Notes: a model not told the origin generated them from the sequence alone. 64,000 nt of DNA from Flavonifractor sp. AGMB03687 (GCF_017811815.1 NZ_JADKZI010000002.1:310001-374000), one strand, 5' to 3'; positions 7,903-18,402 are shown, numbered from the stretch's first letter. A program made the numbers and translations.

Positions 7903-9377
7903 GCACGAGAAACAAGCAGGACCGCTGCACCGCGGCCCAGGCCATTGCCCAGGGGCTGGCCTCCGACGGCGGTCTGATGACCCCTGAGGTCTTTCCCAAG
8001 CTGTCCCCCAATGGCCTGAATACCATGCGGGATATGTCCTATCAGCAGCGGGCCGTCTTTGTGATGAATTCCTATCTGGACGACTTCACCTCCTCCGAGC
8101 TGACCTCTTACGCCGCCAAGGCCTACAGCAGCGCCAAGTTCGACGAGCCTGAGGTGGCTCCCGTCCGCCAGGTGGATGACAACACCTACTGCCTGGAGCT
8201 GTGGCACGGTCCCACCTGCGCCTTCAAGGATATGGCCCTGCAGATGCTGCCCCACCTGCTCACCGCCTCTCTGAAGAAGAATCAGGAGACCAAGACGGTG
8301 TGCATCCTGGTGGCTACCTCCGGCGATACCGGCAAGGCCGCCCTGGAGGGCTTCCGGGACGTGGATCGCACCCGCATCCTGGTGTTCTATCCCAAGGACG
8401 GCGTGTCCGCCATCCAGGAGCTGCAGATGAACACCCAGGACGGCGGCAACGTGGGCGTCTGCTCTGTGGTGGGCAACTTTGACGACGCCCAGACCGGCGT
8501 GAAGAAGCTCTTCTCCGACGAGGCTCTGCGGGAGCAGCTGGCCGAGCGTGGCTTCTTCCTGTCCTCCGCCAACTCCATCAACTGGGGCCGGGTGCTGCCT
8601 CAGATCGTCTACTACATCTCGGCCTACTGCGACCTGCTGCGGGACGAGAAGATCCAGAAGGGGGACCCCATCAACGTCTGCGTCCCCACCGGCAACTTCG
8701 GCAACATCCTGGCGGCCTACTACGCCAAGGAGATGGGCGTGCCCATCAACAAGCTGATCTGCGCCTCCAACTCCAACAACGTGCTCACCGACTTCATCCG
8801 TACCGGTCAGTACGACCGCAACCGCACCTTCTACAACACCATGTCTCCCTCCATGGACATCCTGATCTCCTCCAACCTGGAGCGGATGCTCTTCGCCCTC
8901 AGTGAGCAGAATGACGCCGAGGTACGGGAGTACATGAACCAGCTGAACACCAGCGGCCTGTACAAGGTGAGCCCCGCCATCCAGACCAAGCTCACCAAAC
9001 TCTTCGCCGCCGGCTGCTGCGACGATGCCCAGACCCAGAAGGTCATCGGCCAGATGTGGAAGGACCACAGCTACCTTATCGATCCCCACACCGCCGTGGC
9101 CTTCGACGTGCTGAACCAGTACCGTCAGGAGACCGGCGACAACACCCCCGCCGTGGTGGTGTCCACCGCCAGCCCCTTCAAGTTCTGCGACAGCGTGCTG
9201 GGCGCTCTGGGCGTCACCGAGCTGGCGGAGGGTACCGCCATCCTGGACCAGCTGTCCGAGCTCACCGGCGTGCCGGTGCCCGCGCCCCTGGCCGCCCTGA
9301 AGAACAAGAGCCCCCGGTTCGACCAGACGGTGGAAAAGGACCACATGGTGGACCAGGTGCTGGAGATGCTCAAGTAA
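7890..9377 (+). CDS. thrC: Threonine synthase
   Basis: 495 residues, the long form of threonine synthase (about 490 aa) rather than the short Bacillus form. The N-terminal MYYVSTRN, the PLP lysine in TCAFKDMAL (K113), ATSGDTGKAAL and VPTGNFGNILAAYYAKEMG are diagnostic. It converts O-phosphohomoserine to threonine. The ATG at 7890 overlaps the dipeptidase gene. Hom and ThrB are not in the window. Confidence 0.96.
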   Translation: MYYVSTRNKQDRCTAAQAIAQGLASDGGLMTPEVFPKLSPNGLNTMRDMSYQQRAVFVMNSYLDDFTSSELTSYAAKAYSSAKFDEPEVAPVRQVDDNTYCLELWHGPTCAFKDMALQMLPHLLTASLKKNQETKTVCILVATSGDTGKAALEGFRDVDRTRILVFYPKDGVSAIQELQMNTQDGGNVGVCSVVGNFDDAQTGVKKLFSDEALREQLAERGFFLSSANSINWGRVLPQIVYYISAYCDLLRDEKIQKGDPINVCVPTGNFGNILAAYYAKEMGVPINKLICASNSNNVLTDFIRTGQYDRNRTFYNTMSPSMDILISSNLERMLFALSEQNDAEVREYMNQLNTSGLYKVSPAIQTKLTKLFAAGCCDDAQTQKVIGQMWKDHSYLIDPHTAVAFDVLNQYRQETGDNTPAVVVSTASPFKFCDSVLGALGVTELAEGTAILDQLSELTGVPVPAPLAALKNKSPRFDQTVEKDHMVDQVLEMLK

Positions 9378-10058
9378 ATGGCCCTGTTTGTCATCGGCGA
9401 CACCCACCTCTCCCTCCGCTCCAACAAGCCCATGGACGTGTTCGGCGGCGGCTGGGAGGGCTACGTGGACAAGCTGCGGGAAGGGTTTCAGGACGTGGGT
9501 CCTGAGGACACCGTGGTGCTGTGCGGCGATCTGTCCTGGGGCATGAGCCTGGAGGAGGCGGAGGCTGACTTCGCCTTTCTGGACGGTCTTCCCGGTGCCC
9601 GCAAGCTGATGCTCAAGGGCAACCACGACTACTGGTGGAACACCGCCTCCAAAATGAACCGCTTTTTCGCCGAAAAGGGCTTTTCCACCCTGAATATCCT
9701 ACACAACAACTGCTATGAGTACAGGGAGTACGCCCTGTGCGGCACCCGCGGTTGGTTTTACGAGGAGAAGGGGGAGCAGAAGGTCTTCAACCGGGAGCTC
9801 ATCCGGCTGGAGGCCTCCCTGAAGGCGGCGGGGGAGAGGAAGAAGCTGTGCTTTCTCCACTACCCGCCCCTCTACCAGGGCTACCGCTGTCCGGAGATCA
9901 TCGCCCTGCTGGAGCGGTATGAAGTGGAGGCCTGTTACTATGGCCATCTCCACGGCGGAAGCCACCGTCTGGCGGTGGAAGGAAAGTACGGACCGGTGGC
10001 CTATCACCTGGTCGCGGCGGACTATGTTGGGTTCCGTCCGCAAAAAATCCTGGAATAA
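9378..10058 (+). CDS. Calcineurin-like metallophosphoesterase
   Basis: 226 residues. All dimetal phosphoesterase motifs are present: GDTH (7-10), GDLSWG, GNHDYWW, LHYPP and GHLHGGSH. The family is a widespread predicted phosphohydrolase in Clostridia; the substrate is unknown. The ATG follows the thrC TAA with no gap, so the two are co-translated. Confidence 0.88.
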   Translation: MALFVIGDTHLSLRSNKPMDVFGGGWEGYVDKLREGFQDVGPEDTVVLCGDLSWGMSLEEAEADFAFLDGLPGARKLMLKGNHDYWWNTASKMNRFFAEKGFSTLNILHNNCYEYREYALCGTRGWFYEEKGEQKVFNRELIRLEASLKAAGERKKLCFLHYPPLYQGYRCPEIIALLERYEVEACYYGHLHGGSHRLAVEGKYGPVAYHLVAADYVGFRPQKILE

Positions 10059-10070
10059 TTCAAAAAAACT

Positions 10071-10100
10071 ATGGCAATTTCCGCGCATATCTGATAATAT
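10071..10100 (+). promoter_or_regulatory. Candidate promoter of tig
   Basis: ATGGCA (10071-10076), 18 bases, TAATAT (10095-10100); GATAAT one base earlier gives a 17-base spacer. It lies in an AT-rich gap about 75 bases before the trigger factor start. Confidence 0.5.
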
Positions 10101-10176
10101 ATAGCGGATAACGCGAAAGCTGCCCCGTCCCAAACCAAGGTTTAGGCCCCGGGGCTGACAGGAGGAAGTTAACAAG

Positions 10177-11595
10177 ATGAATGTCAAAAGCGTCGAGAAG
10201 CAGGAAAAGAGCGCCGTTCAGCTGGTCATCGAGATCGGCGGCGAGGAGTTTGAGGCCGCGGTCCAGAAGGCTTATCTGAAGCAGCGCAACAAGATCAACG
10301 TGCCCGGTTTCCGGAAGGGCAAGGCTCCCCGGAAGATCATCGAGGGTATGTTCGGCTCCGGCGTGTTCTATGAAGATGCCATCAACGAGCTCTACCCCAA
10401 GGCTTACGCCGAGGCCGTGGAGCAGGAGAAGCTGGACGTGGTGTCCTGGCCCAACGTGGAGGTTGTGGAGGCCGGCAAGGACGGCCTGACCTTCAAGGCT
10501 ACCGTCACCGTCCGTCCCGAGGTGAAGCTGGGCGAGTACAAGGGCCTCACCGCTGAGAAGGAAGAGGTCAAGATCACCGACGAGGATATCGACAACGAAC
10601 TCAAGCCCTACATCAACCGCGCCAGCCGCATGGTGACCGTGGAGCGTGAGGCTCAGAACGGCGACACCGTGGTCATCGACTTCGAGGGCTTCAAGGACGG
10701 CGTGCCCTTCGACGGCGGTAAGGCAGAGGGCCACAGCCTGGAGCTGGGCTCCGGCGCCTTCATCCCCGGCTTCGAGGATCAGCTGGTTGGCACCAAGGCC
10801 GGCGACGAGAAGGACGTCAACGTGACCTTCCCCGAGGAGTATCACGCTGAGGAACTGGCCGGCGCCCCCGTGGTCTTCAAGGTGAAGGTCCACGAGGTCA
10901 AGGAGAAGCAGCTGCCCACCATCGACGACGAGTTCGCCAAGGACGTGTCCGAGTTTGACACCCTGGAGGCCTTCAAGAAGGATCTGGCCGACAAGCTGAC
11001 CCAGCGCCGCGAGGCTCAGGCCAAGCGCGCCTTTGAGGCTGCCATCATGGAGCAGGTCATGGACAACATGGAGGTGGAGATCCCCGACGCCATGGTGGCC
11101 TATGAGACCGACCAGATGGTGGAGGACATGGCCCGCCGCGTGCAGGCTCAGGGCATTCCCTTCGAGCAGTATATGGCTATGACCGGCATGACCATCGACA
11201 TCGTCCGCACTCAGGCCGCTGCCGCCGCCATGGAGCGCGTGCGCCGCGATCTGGCTCTGGGCGCCGTGGTTGCCGCCGAGAACATCGAGATCTCCGACGA
11301 GGACCTGGAGGCCGAGTACAAGCGCCTGGCCGACGAGTACCACATGGAGCTGGATCAGGTCAAGGCTGCCGCTCCCGCTGAGGACGTGAAGAAGGGCCTG
11401 GCCCTCCAGAAGGCCGAGCAGGTCATCTATGACAGCGCCAAGGTGGGCAAGGCTCCCGCCAAGAAGACCACCAAGAAGAAGGCCGAGGAGGCCGAGGGTG
11501 AGGCCGCCGAGGGCGAGGAGAAGCCCAAGAAGCGCCGCACCACCAAGAAGAAGACCGAGGAGGCCCCCGCTGAGGAGGCCAAGACCGAGGAATAA
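10177..11595 (+). CDS. tig: Trigger factor (ribosome-associated chaperone, peptidyl-prolyl isomerase)
   Basis: 472 residues. The N-terminal ribosome-binding domain contains FRKGKAPRKIIEGMFG (GFRKGKxP signature). The FKBP-type isomerase domain spans about 150-250 (GDTVVIDFEGFKDG, LELGSGAFIPGFEDQLVG), and a helical C-terminal chaperone domain follows. The usual length is near 430; here a low-complexity tail of about 50 Lys/Glu/Ala residues (KKTTKKKAEEAEG and repeats) is added. AGGAGG lies 13 bases upstream of the ATG. It heads the tig-clpP-clpX-lon-engB protein quality control block, the same order as in Bacillus except that clpP joins the group. Confidence 0.96.
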   Translation: MNVKSVEKQEKSAVQLVIEIGGEEFEAAVQKAYLKQRNKINVPGFRKGKAPRKIIEGMFGSGVFYEDAINELYPKAYAEAVEQEKLDVVSWPNVEVVEAGKDGLTFKATVTVRPEVKLGEYKGLTAEKEEVKITDEDIDNELKPYINRASRMVTVEREAQNGDTVVIDFEGFKDGVPFDGGKAEGHSLELGSGAFIPGFEDQLVGTKAGDEKDVNVTFPEEYHAEELAGAPVVFKVKVHEVKEKQLPTIDDEFAKDVSEFDTLEAFKKDLADKLTQRREAQAKRAFEAAIMEQVMDNMEVEIPDAMVAYETDQMVEDMARRVQAQGIPFEQYMAMTGMTIDIVRTQAAAAAMERVRRDLALGAVVAAENIEISDEDLEAEYKRLADEYHMELDQVKAAAPAEDVKKGLALQKAEQVIYDSAKVGKAPAKKTTKKKAEEAEGEAAEGEEKPKKRRTTKKKTEEAPAEEAKTEE

Positions 11596-11716
11596 GACGC
11601 CGCAGGGTGGGCATACTTTGAGGTAAGCCTGCCCAAGGGTGGGGATGGTCCGGGGCCCGGGTCTCTGAGAGGGAGGCCCGGTGCCCTGACATCAGAATAA
11701 AGGAGTTTTCGCAATC

Positions 11717-12298
11717 ATGAGCTTAGTACCCTATGTAGTGGAGCAAACCAATCGGGGCGAGCGGTCCTACGACATTTTCTCCCGTCTGCTCAACGACCGC
11801 ATCATCTTCCTGGGCGAGGAGGTCAACGCGACCACTGCCAGTCTGGTGGTGGCCCAGCTGCTGTACCTGGAGGCCCAGGACCCGGATAAGGACATTCAGT
11901 TCTATATCAACAGCCCCGGCGGCTCTGTCACCGACGGTATGGCCATCTACGATACCATGCAGTACATCAAATGTGATGTGTCTACCATCTGCATCGGTAT
12001 GGCGGCCAGCATGGGGGCCTTCCTGCTCTCTTCCGGCGCCAAGGGGAAGCGTCTGGCGCTGCCTAACGCGGAGATCATGATCCATCAGCCCTCCGCCGGC
12101 ACCCAGGGCCAGATCACCGATATGGCCATTCACCTGAAGCGTCTGGAGATCATCAAGAAGCGCATGAACCAGATCCTGGCCGACAACACCGGCCGGAACG
12201 TGGAGGAAGTCACCGCCGCCTGCGAGCGGGACAACTTCATGTCTGCCGAGGAAGCCAAGAACTTCGGCCTCATCGACAAGGTCATCTATTCCCGGTAA
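11717..12298 (+). CDS. clpP: ATP-dependent Clp protease proteolytic subunit
   Basis: 193 residues, standard ClpP. The catalytic serine is in GMAASMGAF (S98) and the histidine in MIHQPSAG (H123), with the aspartate further on. The N-terminal [23 protein letters not shown] is typical. It forms the double-heptamer peptidase that works with ClpX, encoded next. AAAGGAG is 11 bases before the ATG. A GC-rich hairpin (11657-11681) lies in the 121-base gap after tig but has no T run. Confidence 0.97.
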   Translation: MSLVPYVVEQTNRGERSYDIFSRLLNDRIIFLGEEVNATTASLVVAQLLYLEAQDPDKDIQFYINSPGGSVTDGMAIYDTMQYIKCDVSTICIGMAASMGAFLLSSGAKGKRLALPNAEIMIHQPSAGTQGQITDMAIHLKRLEIIKKRMNQILADNTGRNVEEVTAACERDNFMSAEEAKNFGLIDKVIYSR

Positions 12299-12305
12299 TC
12301 TGCGG

Positions 12306-12336
12306 GGGAGCGGGGAGGAAACGCCCCGCTCCCTTT
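12306..12336 (+). terminator. Hairpin between clpP and clpX (weak terminator or attenuator)
   Basis: GGGAGCGGGG / CCCCGCTCCC is a perfect 10-base stem with an 8-base loop, followed by only TTT and later CTTTTT. It may reduce rather than stop transcription into clpX. Confidence 0.55.
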
Positions 12337-12383
12337 CCGGCTTTTTGCACGGTTCCTAATCCAGAGTACTATGAGGTAAGAAT

Positions 12384-13697
12384 ATGCCAAAAAATGACGA
12401 GCGCAAAAGCGTACGCTGTTCCTTTTGCGGCAAGCACCAGGACCAGGTGGCCCGTATCATTGCCGGTCCCGGCGCCTATATCTGCAACGAGTGCGTCCAC
12501 CTGTGCATGAGCATTCTGGACGACAACTATGACCCGGAGGAGACCGTATCCCCCGACATCCCTGACGTGATCCCCACCCCCCGGGAGATCCGGGATGTGC
12601 TGGATCAGTATATCATCGGCCAAGAGGACGCCAAGGTGGCGCTGTCCGTGGCGGTGTACAACCACTATAAGCGCATCTACTTCGGCGGCGGGGACGACGT
12701 GGAGCTCCAGAAGAGCAACATCCTGCTCATGGGTCCCACCGGCTGCGGCAAGACCCTCTTTGCCCAGACCCTGGCCCGCATCCTGAAGGTGCCCTTCGCC
12801 ATCGCCGACGCCACCACCCTCACCGAGGCGGGCTACGTGGGCGACGACGTGGAGAACATCTTGCTGCGCCTGGTCCAGGCCGCCGATTACGACATGGAGC
12901 TGGCCGAGCGGGGCATCATCTACGTGGATGAGATCGACAAGATCGCCCGCAAGAGCGAGAATACCTCCATCACCCGTGATGTGTCCGGCGAGGGCGTGCA
13001 GCAGGCCCTGCTGAAGATCCTGGAGGGTACTGTGGCCAATGTGCCTCCCCAGGGCGGCCGCAAGCACCCCCACCAGGAGTTCATCCAGATCAACACCAAG
13101 AATATCCTCTTTATCTGCGGCGGCGCGTTCGACGGGATGGAGAAGATCATCGAGCAGCGCCTGGACAAGAAGACCATCGGCTTCGGCGCTGAGATCCAGA
13201 GTAAGAAGGAGAAGGACACCGCCATCTTCAAGGAGGTCCAGCCTCACGACCTGCTGAAGTTCGGCATCATCCCCGAGCTGGTGGGCCGCCTGCCGGTGAT
13301 CACCACCCTTAACGCCCTGGACAAGGACCAGCTGGTGCGCATCCTCACCGAGCCCAAGAACGCCCTGGTGAAGCAGTACCAGAAGCTGCTGGAGTACGAC
13401 ATGGTGGATCTCACCTTTGATACCGCCGCCCTGGAGGCGGCCGCCGACAAGGCCATCGAGCGTGGCATCGGCGCCCGCGGCCTGCGTGCGGTGCTGGAGG
13501 AGGTCATGACCCAGGTCATGTACGATGTGCCCTCCGACCCCACCATCACCAAGGTGACGATTACCGCTGAAAGTGTTAAGGATCACGCGGCCCCCGCCGT
13601 GGAGCACGACCCGGAGCGCACCAACCGTCCCCGGCTGGGCGGCGCTTCCCTCCACGCCGAGCACGGCGGAAAGGCGCCCAAGGGCAACGTGTCCTGA
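12384..13697 (+). CDS. clpX: ATP-dependent Clp protease ATP-binding subunit ClpX
   Basis: 437 residues. The N-terminal zinc-binding domain has CSFCGK (C12, C15) and a second pair in CNECVHLC. The AAA+ module has Walker A GPTGCGKT (117-124), Walker [10 protein letters not shown] and the ClpP-docking region GFGAE. The C-terminal [15 protein letters not shown] is the sensor-2 region. ClpX unfolds tagged substrates for ClpP. Confidence 0.97.
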   Translation: MPKNDERKSVRCSFCGKHQDQVARIIAGPGAYICNECVHLCMSILDDNYDPEETVSPDIPDVIPTPREIRDVLDQYIIGQEDAKVALSVAVYNHYKRIYFGGGDDVELQKSNILLMGPTGCGKTLFAQTLARILKVPFAIADATTLTEAGYVGDDVENILLRLVQAADYDMELAERGIIYVDEIDKIARKSENTSITRDVSGEGVQQALLKILEGTVANVPPQGGRKHPHQEFIQINTKNILFICGGAFDGMEKIIEQRLDKKTIGFGAEIQSKKEKDTAIFKEVQPHDLLKFGIIPELVGRLPVITTLNALDKDQLVRILTEPKNALVKQYQKLLEYDMVDLTFDTAALEAAADKAIERGIGARGLRAVLEEVMTQVMYDVPSDPTITKVTITAESVKDHAAPAVEHDPERTNRPRLGGASLHAEHGGKAPKGNVS

Positions 13698-13719
13698 CCC
13701 ACAACCATAAGAGCATGAC

Positions 13720-13774
13720 AGGAGACAGGAACCGGGAGACTGGGCAGGACCGGCCGCCCTCGGTCCTGTCTCCT
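13720..13774 (+). terminator. Hairpins between clpX and lon
   Basis: Two nested, partly exclusive stems: AGGAGACAGGA with its complement at 13764-13774, and an inner CAGGACCG / CGGTCCTG (13745-13768). The run after it is CTCTTTC, not a clean T tract, so it is a possible terminator or a leader fold for lon. Confidence 0.45.
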
Positions 13775-13803
13775 CTTTCATATCCCGGAGAGGAGGGAAT
13801 CCC

Positions 13804-16206
13804 ATGCAACAAACCAATCTGCCAGCCGTTATGCCCGCCCTGGCTCTGCGGGGGCTGACCATTTTCCCCAATATGATGCTCCACTTCGATGTGGGCCGGG
13901 AGGCCTCCATCAAGGCCCTGGACGAGTCCATGACCTCCGGCCAGCCTATTTTCCTGGTGGCCCAGCGCGACATGGCGGTGGAGGACCCCAAGGAGGAGGA
14001 CCTCTACCGTATCGGCACCATCAGCACCGTGCGCCAGATTCTCCGCCTGCCCGGCGGCAACGTGCGGGTCATGGTGGAGGGCGTCAGCCGTGGCCGTCTC
14101 CAGTGCCTGACCCAGACCACGCCCTACTTCACCGCCCAGGTGGAGGAGATCCAGGAGGAGAAGCAGGTGCGCCGCTCCGCCCGCACCGAGGCGCTGATGC
14201 GCCAGACCTACGATCTGTTTGAAAACTACATCGACCTGGCCCCCAAGATGACCCCCGACATCCTGTTGTCGGTGCTCTCCAGCGAGGAGCCGGGCTACAT
14301 CGCCGACTACATCGCCCAGAACCTGCCCATGCGCACCGGGGACAAGCAGGTCATCCTGGAGGAGCTCCGTCCCGTCCGCCGTCTGGAGAAGCTGTGCCAG
14401 AACCTCCGCCGGGAGGTGGCCATCCTGGAGCTGGAGCACGAGATGCAGGATAAGGTGCGGGACCAGCTCACCCGCAGCCAGCGGGACTACGTGCTGCGGG
14501 AGCAGCTGAAGGTCCTGCAGCAGGAGCTGGGGGAGGACGGCCAGGGGGACAGCGAGCTTGCCGAGTACCGGCAGCGCATCGCCCAGGCCAAGCTGCCCCA
14601 GGAGGTGGCGGACAAGCTGAACAAGGAGCTGGGCCGGCTGGAGAAGCAGCCCTTCGGCTCCGCCGAGGCCACCGTGCTGCGTAACTACCTGGACACCGTG
14701 CTGGAGCTGCCCTGGGGCAAGCATACCAAGGAGCGGGTCAACGTGGAGGCCGCCCGCAAGGTGCTGGACGGCGACCACTACGGTCTGGAGAAGGTAAAGG
14801 AGCGCATCCTGGAGTTCCTGGCCGTCAAGCAGCTGGCCCCCCAGCTGAAGGGGCAGATTCTCTGCCTGGTGGGTCCGCCCGGCGTGGGCAAGACCTCCAT
14901 CTCCACCAGCGTGGCCAAGGCCATCCACCGGAACATGGCCCGCATCTCTCTGGGCGGCGTCCATGACGAGGCCGAGATCCGTGGCCACCGAAAGACTTAT
15001 GTGGGCGCCATGCCCGGCCGCATCATTGCCGCCATCAAGCAGGCCGACAGCTGCAATCCGCTGCTGCTGCTGGACGAGATCGACAAGCTGGGCAACGACC
15101 AGCGGGGCGACCCTGCCTCTGCGCTGCTGGAGGTGCTGGACGCCGAGCAGAACAGCACCTTCCGGGACCACTTCCTGGAGGTGCCCTTCGACCTGTCCGA
15201 CGTGCTTTTCATCACCACCGCCAATACCCTGGACACCATCCCTCGGCCCCTGCTGGACCGGATGGAGGTCATTGAGCTGACCAGCTACACCGACGAGGAG
15301 AAGGTGGAGATCGCCAAACGCCACCTGATCCCCAAGCAGCTCAAGCGCCACGGACTGACGAAAGCCAAGTTCAAGCTGTCCGACGACGGCCTGCGGGCCC
15401 TCATCCGGGGCTACACCCGGGAGTCCGGCGTGCGTATCCTGGAGCGGCAGATCGGCGCCCTGTGCCGTAAGGCTGCCATGCGCCTGGTGACAGGGACTGT
15501 AAAGTCTGTCAGCATGACTGAAAAGAACCTGGAAGAGTTCTTGGGCATCCCCAGATATCACCCCGACCGTATCCCCCAGACCGAGCAGGTGGGCGTGGTC
15601 AACGGCCTGGCCTGGACCAGCGTGGGAGGCGAGATCCTGGAGGTGGAGGTGGCCGTGGTGCCCGGCACCGGCAAGGCGGAGCTCACCGGTAACTTGGGCG
15701 ACGTCATGAAGGAGTCCGCCCATGCCGCCCTGACCTACATCCGCAGCCGTGCCGCCCAGCTGGGCATAGAGGCCGACTTCTACAAGACGAAGGACATCCA
15801 CATCCACTTCCCGGAGGGAGCGGTGCCCAAGGATGGCCCCTCCGCCGGTATTGCCATCACCACCGCCATGGTGTCCGCCCTCACCGGCATGCCGGTTAAG
15901 GCGGAGTTGGCAATGACAGGCGAGGTTACTTTACGGGGCAGAGTGCTCCCCATCGGCGGCCTGAAGGAAAAGACCATGGCCGCCTACCGCAACGGCATCC
16001 GCACCGTCATCGTGCCGGCGGACAACGAGAAGGATCTGGAGGAGATCGATCCCACCGTTAAGGCAGGCCTGCGGTTTGTCACCGTGGAGCAGGTGGACCA
16101 GGTGCTGGCCGAGGCTCTTGACCTGAAGGTCAGTGACCCCACGGACCAGATGACCCAGCCCCACGCCCCGGCCCAGACCGCCGAGCGCCCCAACCTGCGC
16201 CAGTAA
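13804..16206 (+). CDS. lon: ATP-dependent protease Lon
   Basis: 800 residues. The N-terminal substrate-binding domain ([22 protein letters not shown]) is followed by an AAA+ module with GPPGVGKTS (357-365) and [11 protein letters not shown], and a C-terminal serine-lysine protease domain with KDGPSAGIA (S680) and GGLKEK (K723). Soluble LonA type, with no membrane segments. AGAGGAGG is 9 bases before the ATG. The order clpX-lon-engB matches Bacillus clpX-lonB-lonA-ysxC, without lonB. Confidence 0.97.
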   Translation: MQQTNLPAVMPALALRGLTIFPNMMLHFDVGREASIKALDESMTSGQPIFLVAQRDMAVEDPKEEDLYRIGTISTVRQILRLPGGNVRVMVEGVSRGRLQCLTQTTPYFTAQVEEIQEEKQVRRSARTEALMRQTYDLFENYIDLAPKMTPDILLSVLSSEEPGYIADYIAQNLPMRTGDKQVILEELRPVRRLEKLCQNLRREVAILELEHEMQDKVRDQLTRSQRDYVLREQLKVLQQELGEDGQGDSELAEYRQRIAQAKLPQEVADKLNKELGRLEKQPFGSAEATVLRNYLDTVLELPWGKHTKERVNVEAARKVLDGDHYGLEKVKERILEFLAVKQLAPQLKGQILCLVGPPGVGKTSISTSVAKAIHRNMARISLGGVHDEAEIRGHRKTYVGAMPGRIIAAIKQADSCNPLLLLDEIDKLGNDQRGDPASALLEVLDAEQNSTFRDHFLEVPFDLSDVLFITTANTLDTIPRPLLDRMEVIELTSYTDEEKVEIAKRHLIPKQLKRHGLTKAKFKLSDDGLRALIRGYTRESGVRILERQIGALCRKAAMRLVTGTVKSVSMTEKNLEEFLGIPRYHPDRIPQTEQVGVVNGLAWTSVGGEILEVEVAVVPGTGKAELTGNLGDVMKESAHAALTYIRSRAAQLGIEADFYKTKDIHIHFPEGAVPKDGPSAGIAITTAMVSALTGMPVKAELAMTGEVTLRGRVLPIGGLKEKTMAAYRNGIRTVIVPADNEKDLEEIDPTVKAGLRFVTVEQVDQVLAEALDLKVSDPTDQMTQPHAPAQTAERPNLRQ

Positions 16207-16251
16207 GACGGGGGCAAACCCCCGCCGCGCATACACATTTGGGAGGTAATT

Positions 16252-16851
16252 ATGCCCATCAATCTGCAAAAAGCGGAATTTGTCCGCTCCGCCGCCAAGG
16301 CGTCCGACTTTCCCCGGGACCGGCTGGCCCAGGTGGCCTTTGCCGGCCGGTCCAACGTGGGCAAATCGTCGGTGATCAACCGGCTGCTGAACCGGAAGAA
16401 CTTTGCCCGGGTGGGCGCCGCCCCCGGCAAGACCACCCACATCAACTACTTCCTCATCGACTCCGCCTTCTACCTGGTGGACCTGCCGGGCTACGGCTAC
16501 GCCAAGGTGTCCATGGCGGAGAAGCAGCGGTGGGGCCGCCTCATGGAGGAGTGGTTTGCCGACCCCTCTCTCATGACCCTGGGGCTGATGATCGTGGATT
16601 CCCGCCACAAGCCCACCGCCGACGACTGCACCATGGCCCAGTGGTTCAAGAACAGCGGCAAGCCCTTTGCCGTGGTGGCCAACAAGCTGGACAAGCTGCG
16701 CAAGAGCGACATCGAGCCCAACCTGGCCCGCATCCGGGAGACCCTGGAGCTGGACGAGAGTGTAAAGGTAATTCCCTTTTCGGCTGAGAAGGGAGACGGC
16801 AAGCAGGAACTGCTCAATCTGATTCTGGACCATGCGGAGGGACTGGCATGA
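16252..16851 (+). CDS. engB: Ribosome biogenesis GTP-binding protein EngB (YsxC/YihA)
   Basis: 199 residues. GTPase motifs in normal order: FAGRSNVGKSS (G1), TTHINYF (G2), DLPGYGYAKV (G3), ANKLDKL (G4). The YGYAKV extension of G3 is specific to EngB. It is needed for 50S assembly. GGGAGG sets the ATG. The small perfect hairpin CGGGGG/CCCCCG at 16209-16224 lies in the 45-base gap after lon. Confidence 0.96.
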   Translation: MPINLQKAEFVRSAAKASDFPRDRLAQVAFAGRSNVGKSSVINRLLNRKNFARVGAAPGKTTHINYFLIDSAFYLVDLPGYGYAKVSMAEKQRWGRLMEEWFADPSLMTLGLMIVDSRHKPTADDCTMAQWFKNSGKPFAVVANKLDKLRKSDIEPNLARIRETLELDESVKVIPFSAEKGDGKQELLNLILDHAEGLA

Positions 16852-17600
16852 GATATGTAAAGCTGCTGCGGGACGGCAAGGGCGTGTGGGGTGTGCTTCA
16901 GGGGGACCTGGTGCGTACCCTGACCAAGCCTCCCTTTGAGGAGATCTGCTACGACGGAGAGAGCCTGCCCCTGGAGGCCTGCCGTCTGGTGGCTCCCTGC
17001 GAGGCCACCAAGATCGTGTGCGTAGGCAAGAACTACTACGACCACGCCGTGGAGATGGGGGAGGGCGTGCCCGAGCAGCCCATCCTCTTCCTGAAGGCCC
17101 CCAATACCCTCAACCACCCGGAGGGGACCGTCCACGCCCCCGCCTTTGTGGGACGGCTGGACTATGAGGGAGAGCTGGCCTTCGTCATCCGCCGCCGTGC
17201 AAAGGATGTAAAGGTAGAGCACTTTGCAGACTATATCCTGGGCTACACCTGCCTCAACGACGTCACCGCCCGTGACGTGCAGAAGGGGGACGGCCAGTGG
17301 ACCCGGGGCAAGAGCATGGACGGCTTTGCCCCCATTGGCCCCGTGGTCACCGACGAGGTGGACCCCGCTGCTCTGGCCATCGAGACCCGGCTCAACGGGA
17401 CGGTGGTGCAGCAGGGGAACACCAGCCAGTTCATGACGGCGGTGCCCCAGCTGCTGGAGTTCATCACGGCCTCCATGACCCTGGAGCCCGGCGACGTGGT
17501 GACCACCGGAACCCCGGCGGGCATCGGCCCCATGGTGCCCGGCGACACCGTGGAGGTCACCGTCCAGGGCATCGGCACCCTGCGGAACCATATCGTTTGA
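16848..17600 (+). CDS. Fumarylacetoacetate hydrolase (FAH) family protein
   Basis: 250 residues. The FAH fold is clear: IVCVGKNYYDHAVEMG, FLKAPNTL, LDYEGELAFVI (metal-binding ExE), GYTCLNDVTARDVQ and TTGTPAGIGPM. Members include 2-hydroxyhepta-2,4-diene-1,7-dioate isomerase, oxaloacetate decarboxylase and acylpyruvate hydrolase; which activity applies cannot be decided, and no aromatic degradation genes are nearby. It overlaps engB by 4 bases (ATGA) and ends in a strong terminator. Confidence 0.88.
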   Translation: MRYVKLLRDGKGVWGVLQGDLVRTLTKPPFEEICYDGESLPLEACRLVAPCEATKIVCVGKNYYDHAVEMGEGVPEQPILFLKAPNTLNHPEGTVHAPAFVGRLDYEGELAFVIRRRAKDVKVEHFADYILGYTCLNDVTARDVQKGDGQWTRGKSMDGFAPIGPVVTDEVDPAALAIETRLNGTVVQQGNTSQFMTAVPQLLEFITASMTLEPGDVVTTGTPAGIGPMVPGDTVEVTVQGIGTLRNHIV

Positions 17601-17607
17601 GTGCATA

Positions 17608-17648
17608 CCGGACCGGCGGCCAGACCCGCCGGTCCGGCTTGTGTTTTT
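17608..17648 (+). terminator. Terminator of the engB-FAH unit
   Basis: CCGGACCGGCGG / CCGCCGGTCCGG perfect 12-base stem, followed by CTTGTGTTTTT. Its T tract is shared with the next promoter. Confidence 0.88.
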
Positions 17649-17667
17649 CGGGAAAATTTGATATAAT
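17639..17667 (+). promoter_or_regulatory. Promoter of the phosphatase operon
   Basis: TTGTGT (17639-17644), 17 bases, TATAAT (17662-17667). The start near 17674 lies only a few bases before the ATG at 17680 and about 30 before the ATG at 17704, which favours the second as the translation start. Confidence 0.75.
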
Positions 17668-17703
17668 CGGAATCAAATTATGGACGAAAGAGAGGGGACC
17701 GGG

Positions 17704-18399
17704 ATGGAGCGGCGGATCGTGCTGGGGAAGATGCTCAACCTGCGGGATCTGGGCGGCTATCCCGCGTCGGAGGGGAGGACCACCCGGTGGGGCACCCTGC
17801 TGCGGGGGGACAACCCCATGGGGCTGTCCGACGCCGACGCCGCCTGGCTGCTGGAGCGTGGCTTCACCACCGTCATCGACCTGCGCAGCCCGGCGGAGCG
17901 GGACCATCTGCCCGACGAGCTGGAGCACCGGCCCGGCTTCTCCTATCACTTCATCCCCATGTCCGGCGGCGAGAAGCTGCCCAACGAGGAGGAGCTCATC
18001 GGTCTGGGCTATTTTCGCACTTTGGAGCGCAAGGAGATCGTGCGCACGGTGCTGGAGACCATCGCCGAGGCCCCCGGAGGCGTGCTCTTCCACTGCATGT
18101 CGGGGAAGGACCGCACCGGCTGCATTGCCGCCCTGCTGCTCACCCTGGTGGGGGTGGACAAGCTGGACATTCTGGCCGACTACCAGGTGTCCGAGCTGTA
18201 CATCCGCCCGGTGATCCGGTGGATGAGGGAGACCCGGGAAAACCTGCCCGCCTATGTGGGCTCCTCCAAGCCGGAGTACCTGGAGGACTGCCTGGACCGG
18301 CTGGAGGGGACCTACGGCTCCGTCATGGAGTACCTGCGTGCCGCCGGGCTCACCGAGGACACGCTGAACAAGCTGAAAGACAAGCTGCTGGAGGAATAG
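17704..18399 (+). CDS. Tyrosine/serine protein phosphatase, IphP-like
   Basis: 231 residues. It has the phosphatase P-loop HCMSGKDRTG (Cys 131) and the upstream NLRDLGGYP, the pair that defines the Y_phosphatase3 (IphP-like) family; TVIDLRSPAE carries the likely general-acid region. Members dephosphorylate Tyr/Ser/Thr phosphoproteins or phosphoinositides; the target is unknown. ATG 17704 has GAGAGGGG upstream; ATG 17680 is in frame but almost at the transcript start. Confidence 0.85.
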   Translation: MERRIVLGKMLNLRDLGGYPASEGRTTRWGTLLRGDNPMGLSDADAAWLLERGFTTVIDLRSPAERDHLPDELEHRPGFSYHFIPMSGGEKLPNEEELIGLGYFRTLERKEIVRTVLETIAEAPGGVLFHCMSGKDRTGCIAALLLTLVGVDKLDILADYQVSELYIRPVIRWMRETRENLPAYVGSSKPEYLEDCLDRLEGTYGSVMEYLRAAGLTEDTLNKLKDKLLEE

Positions 18400-18402
18400 C
18401 CA

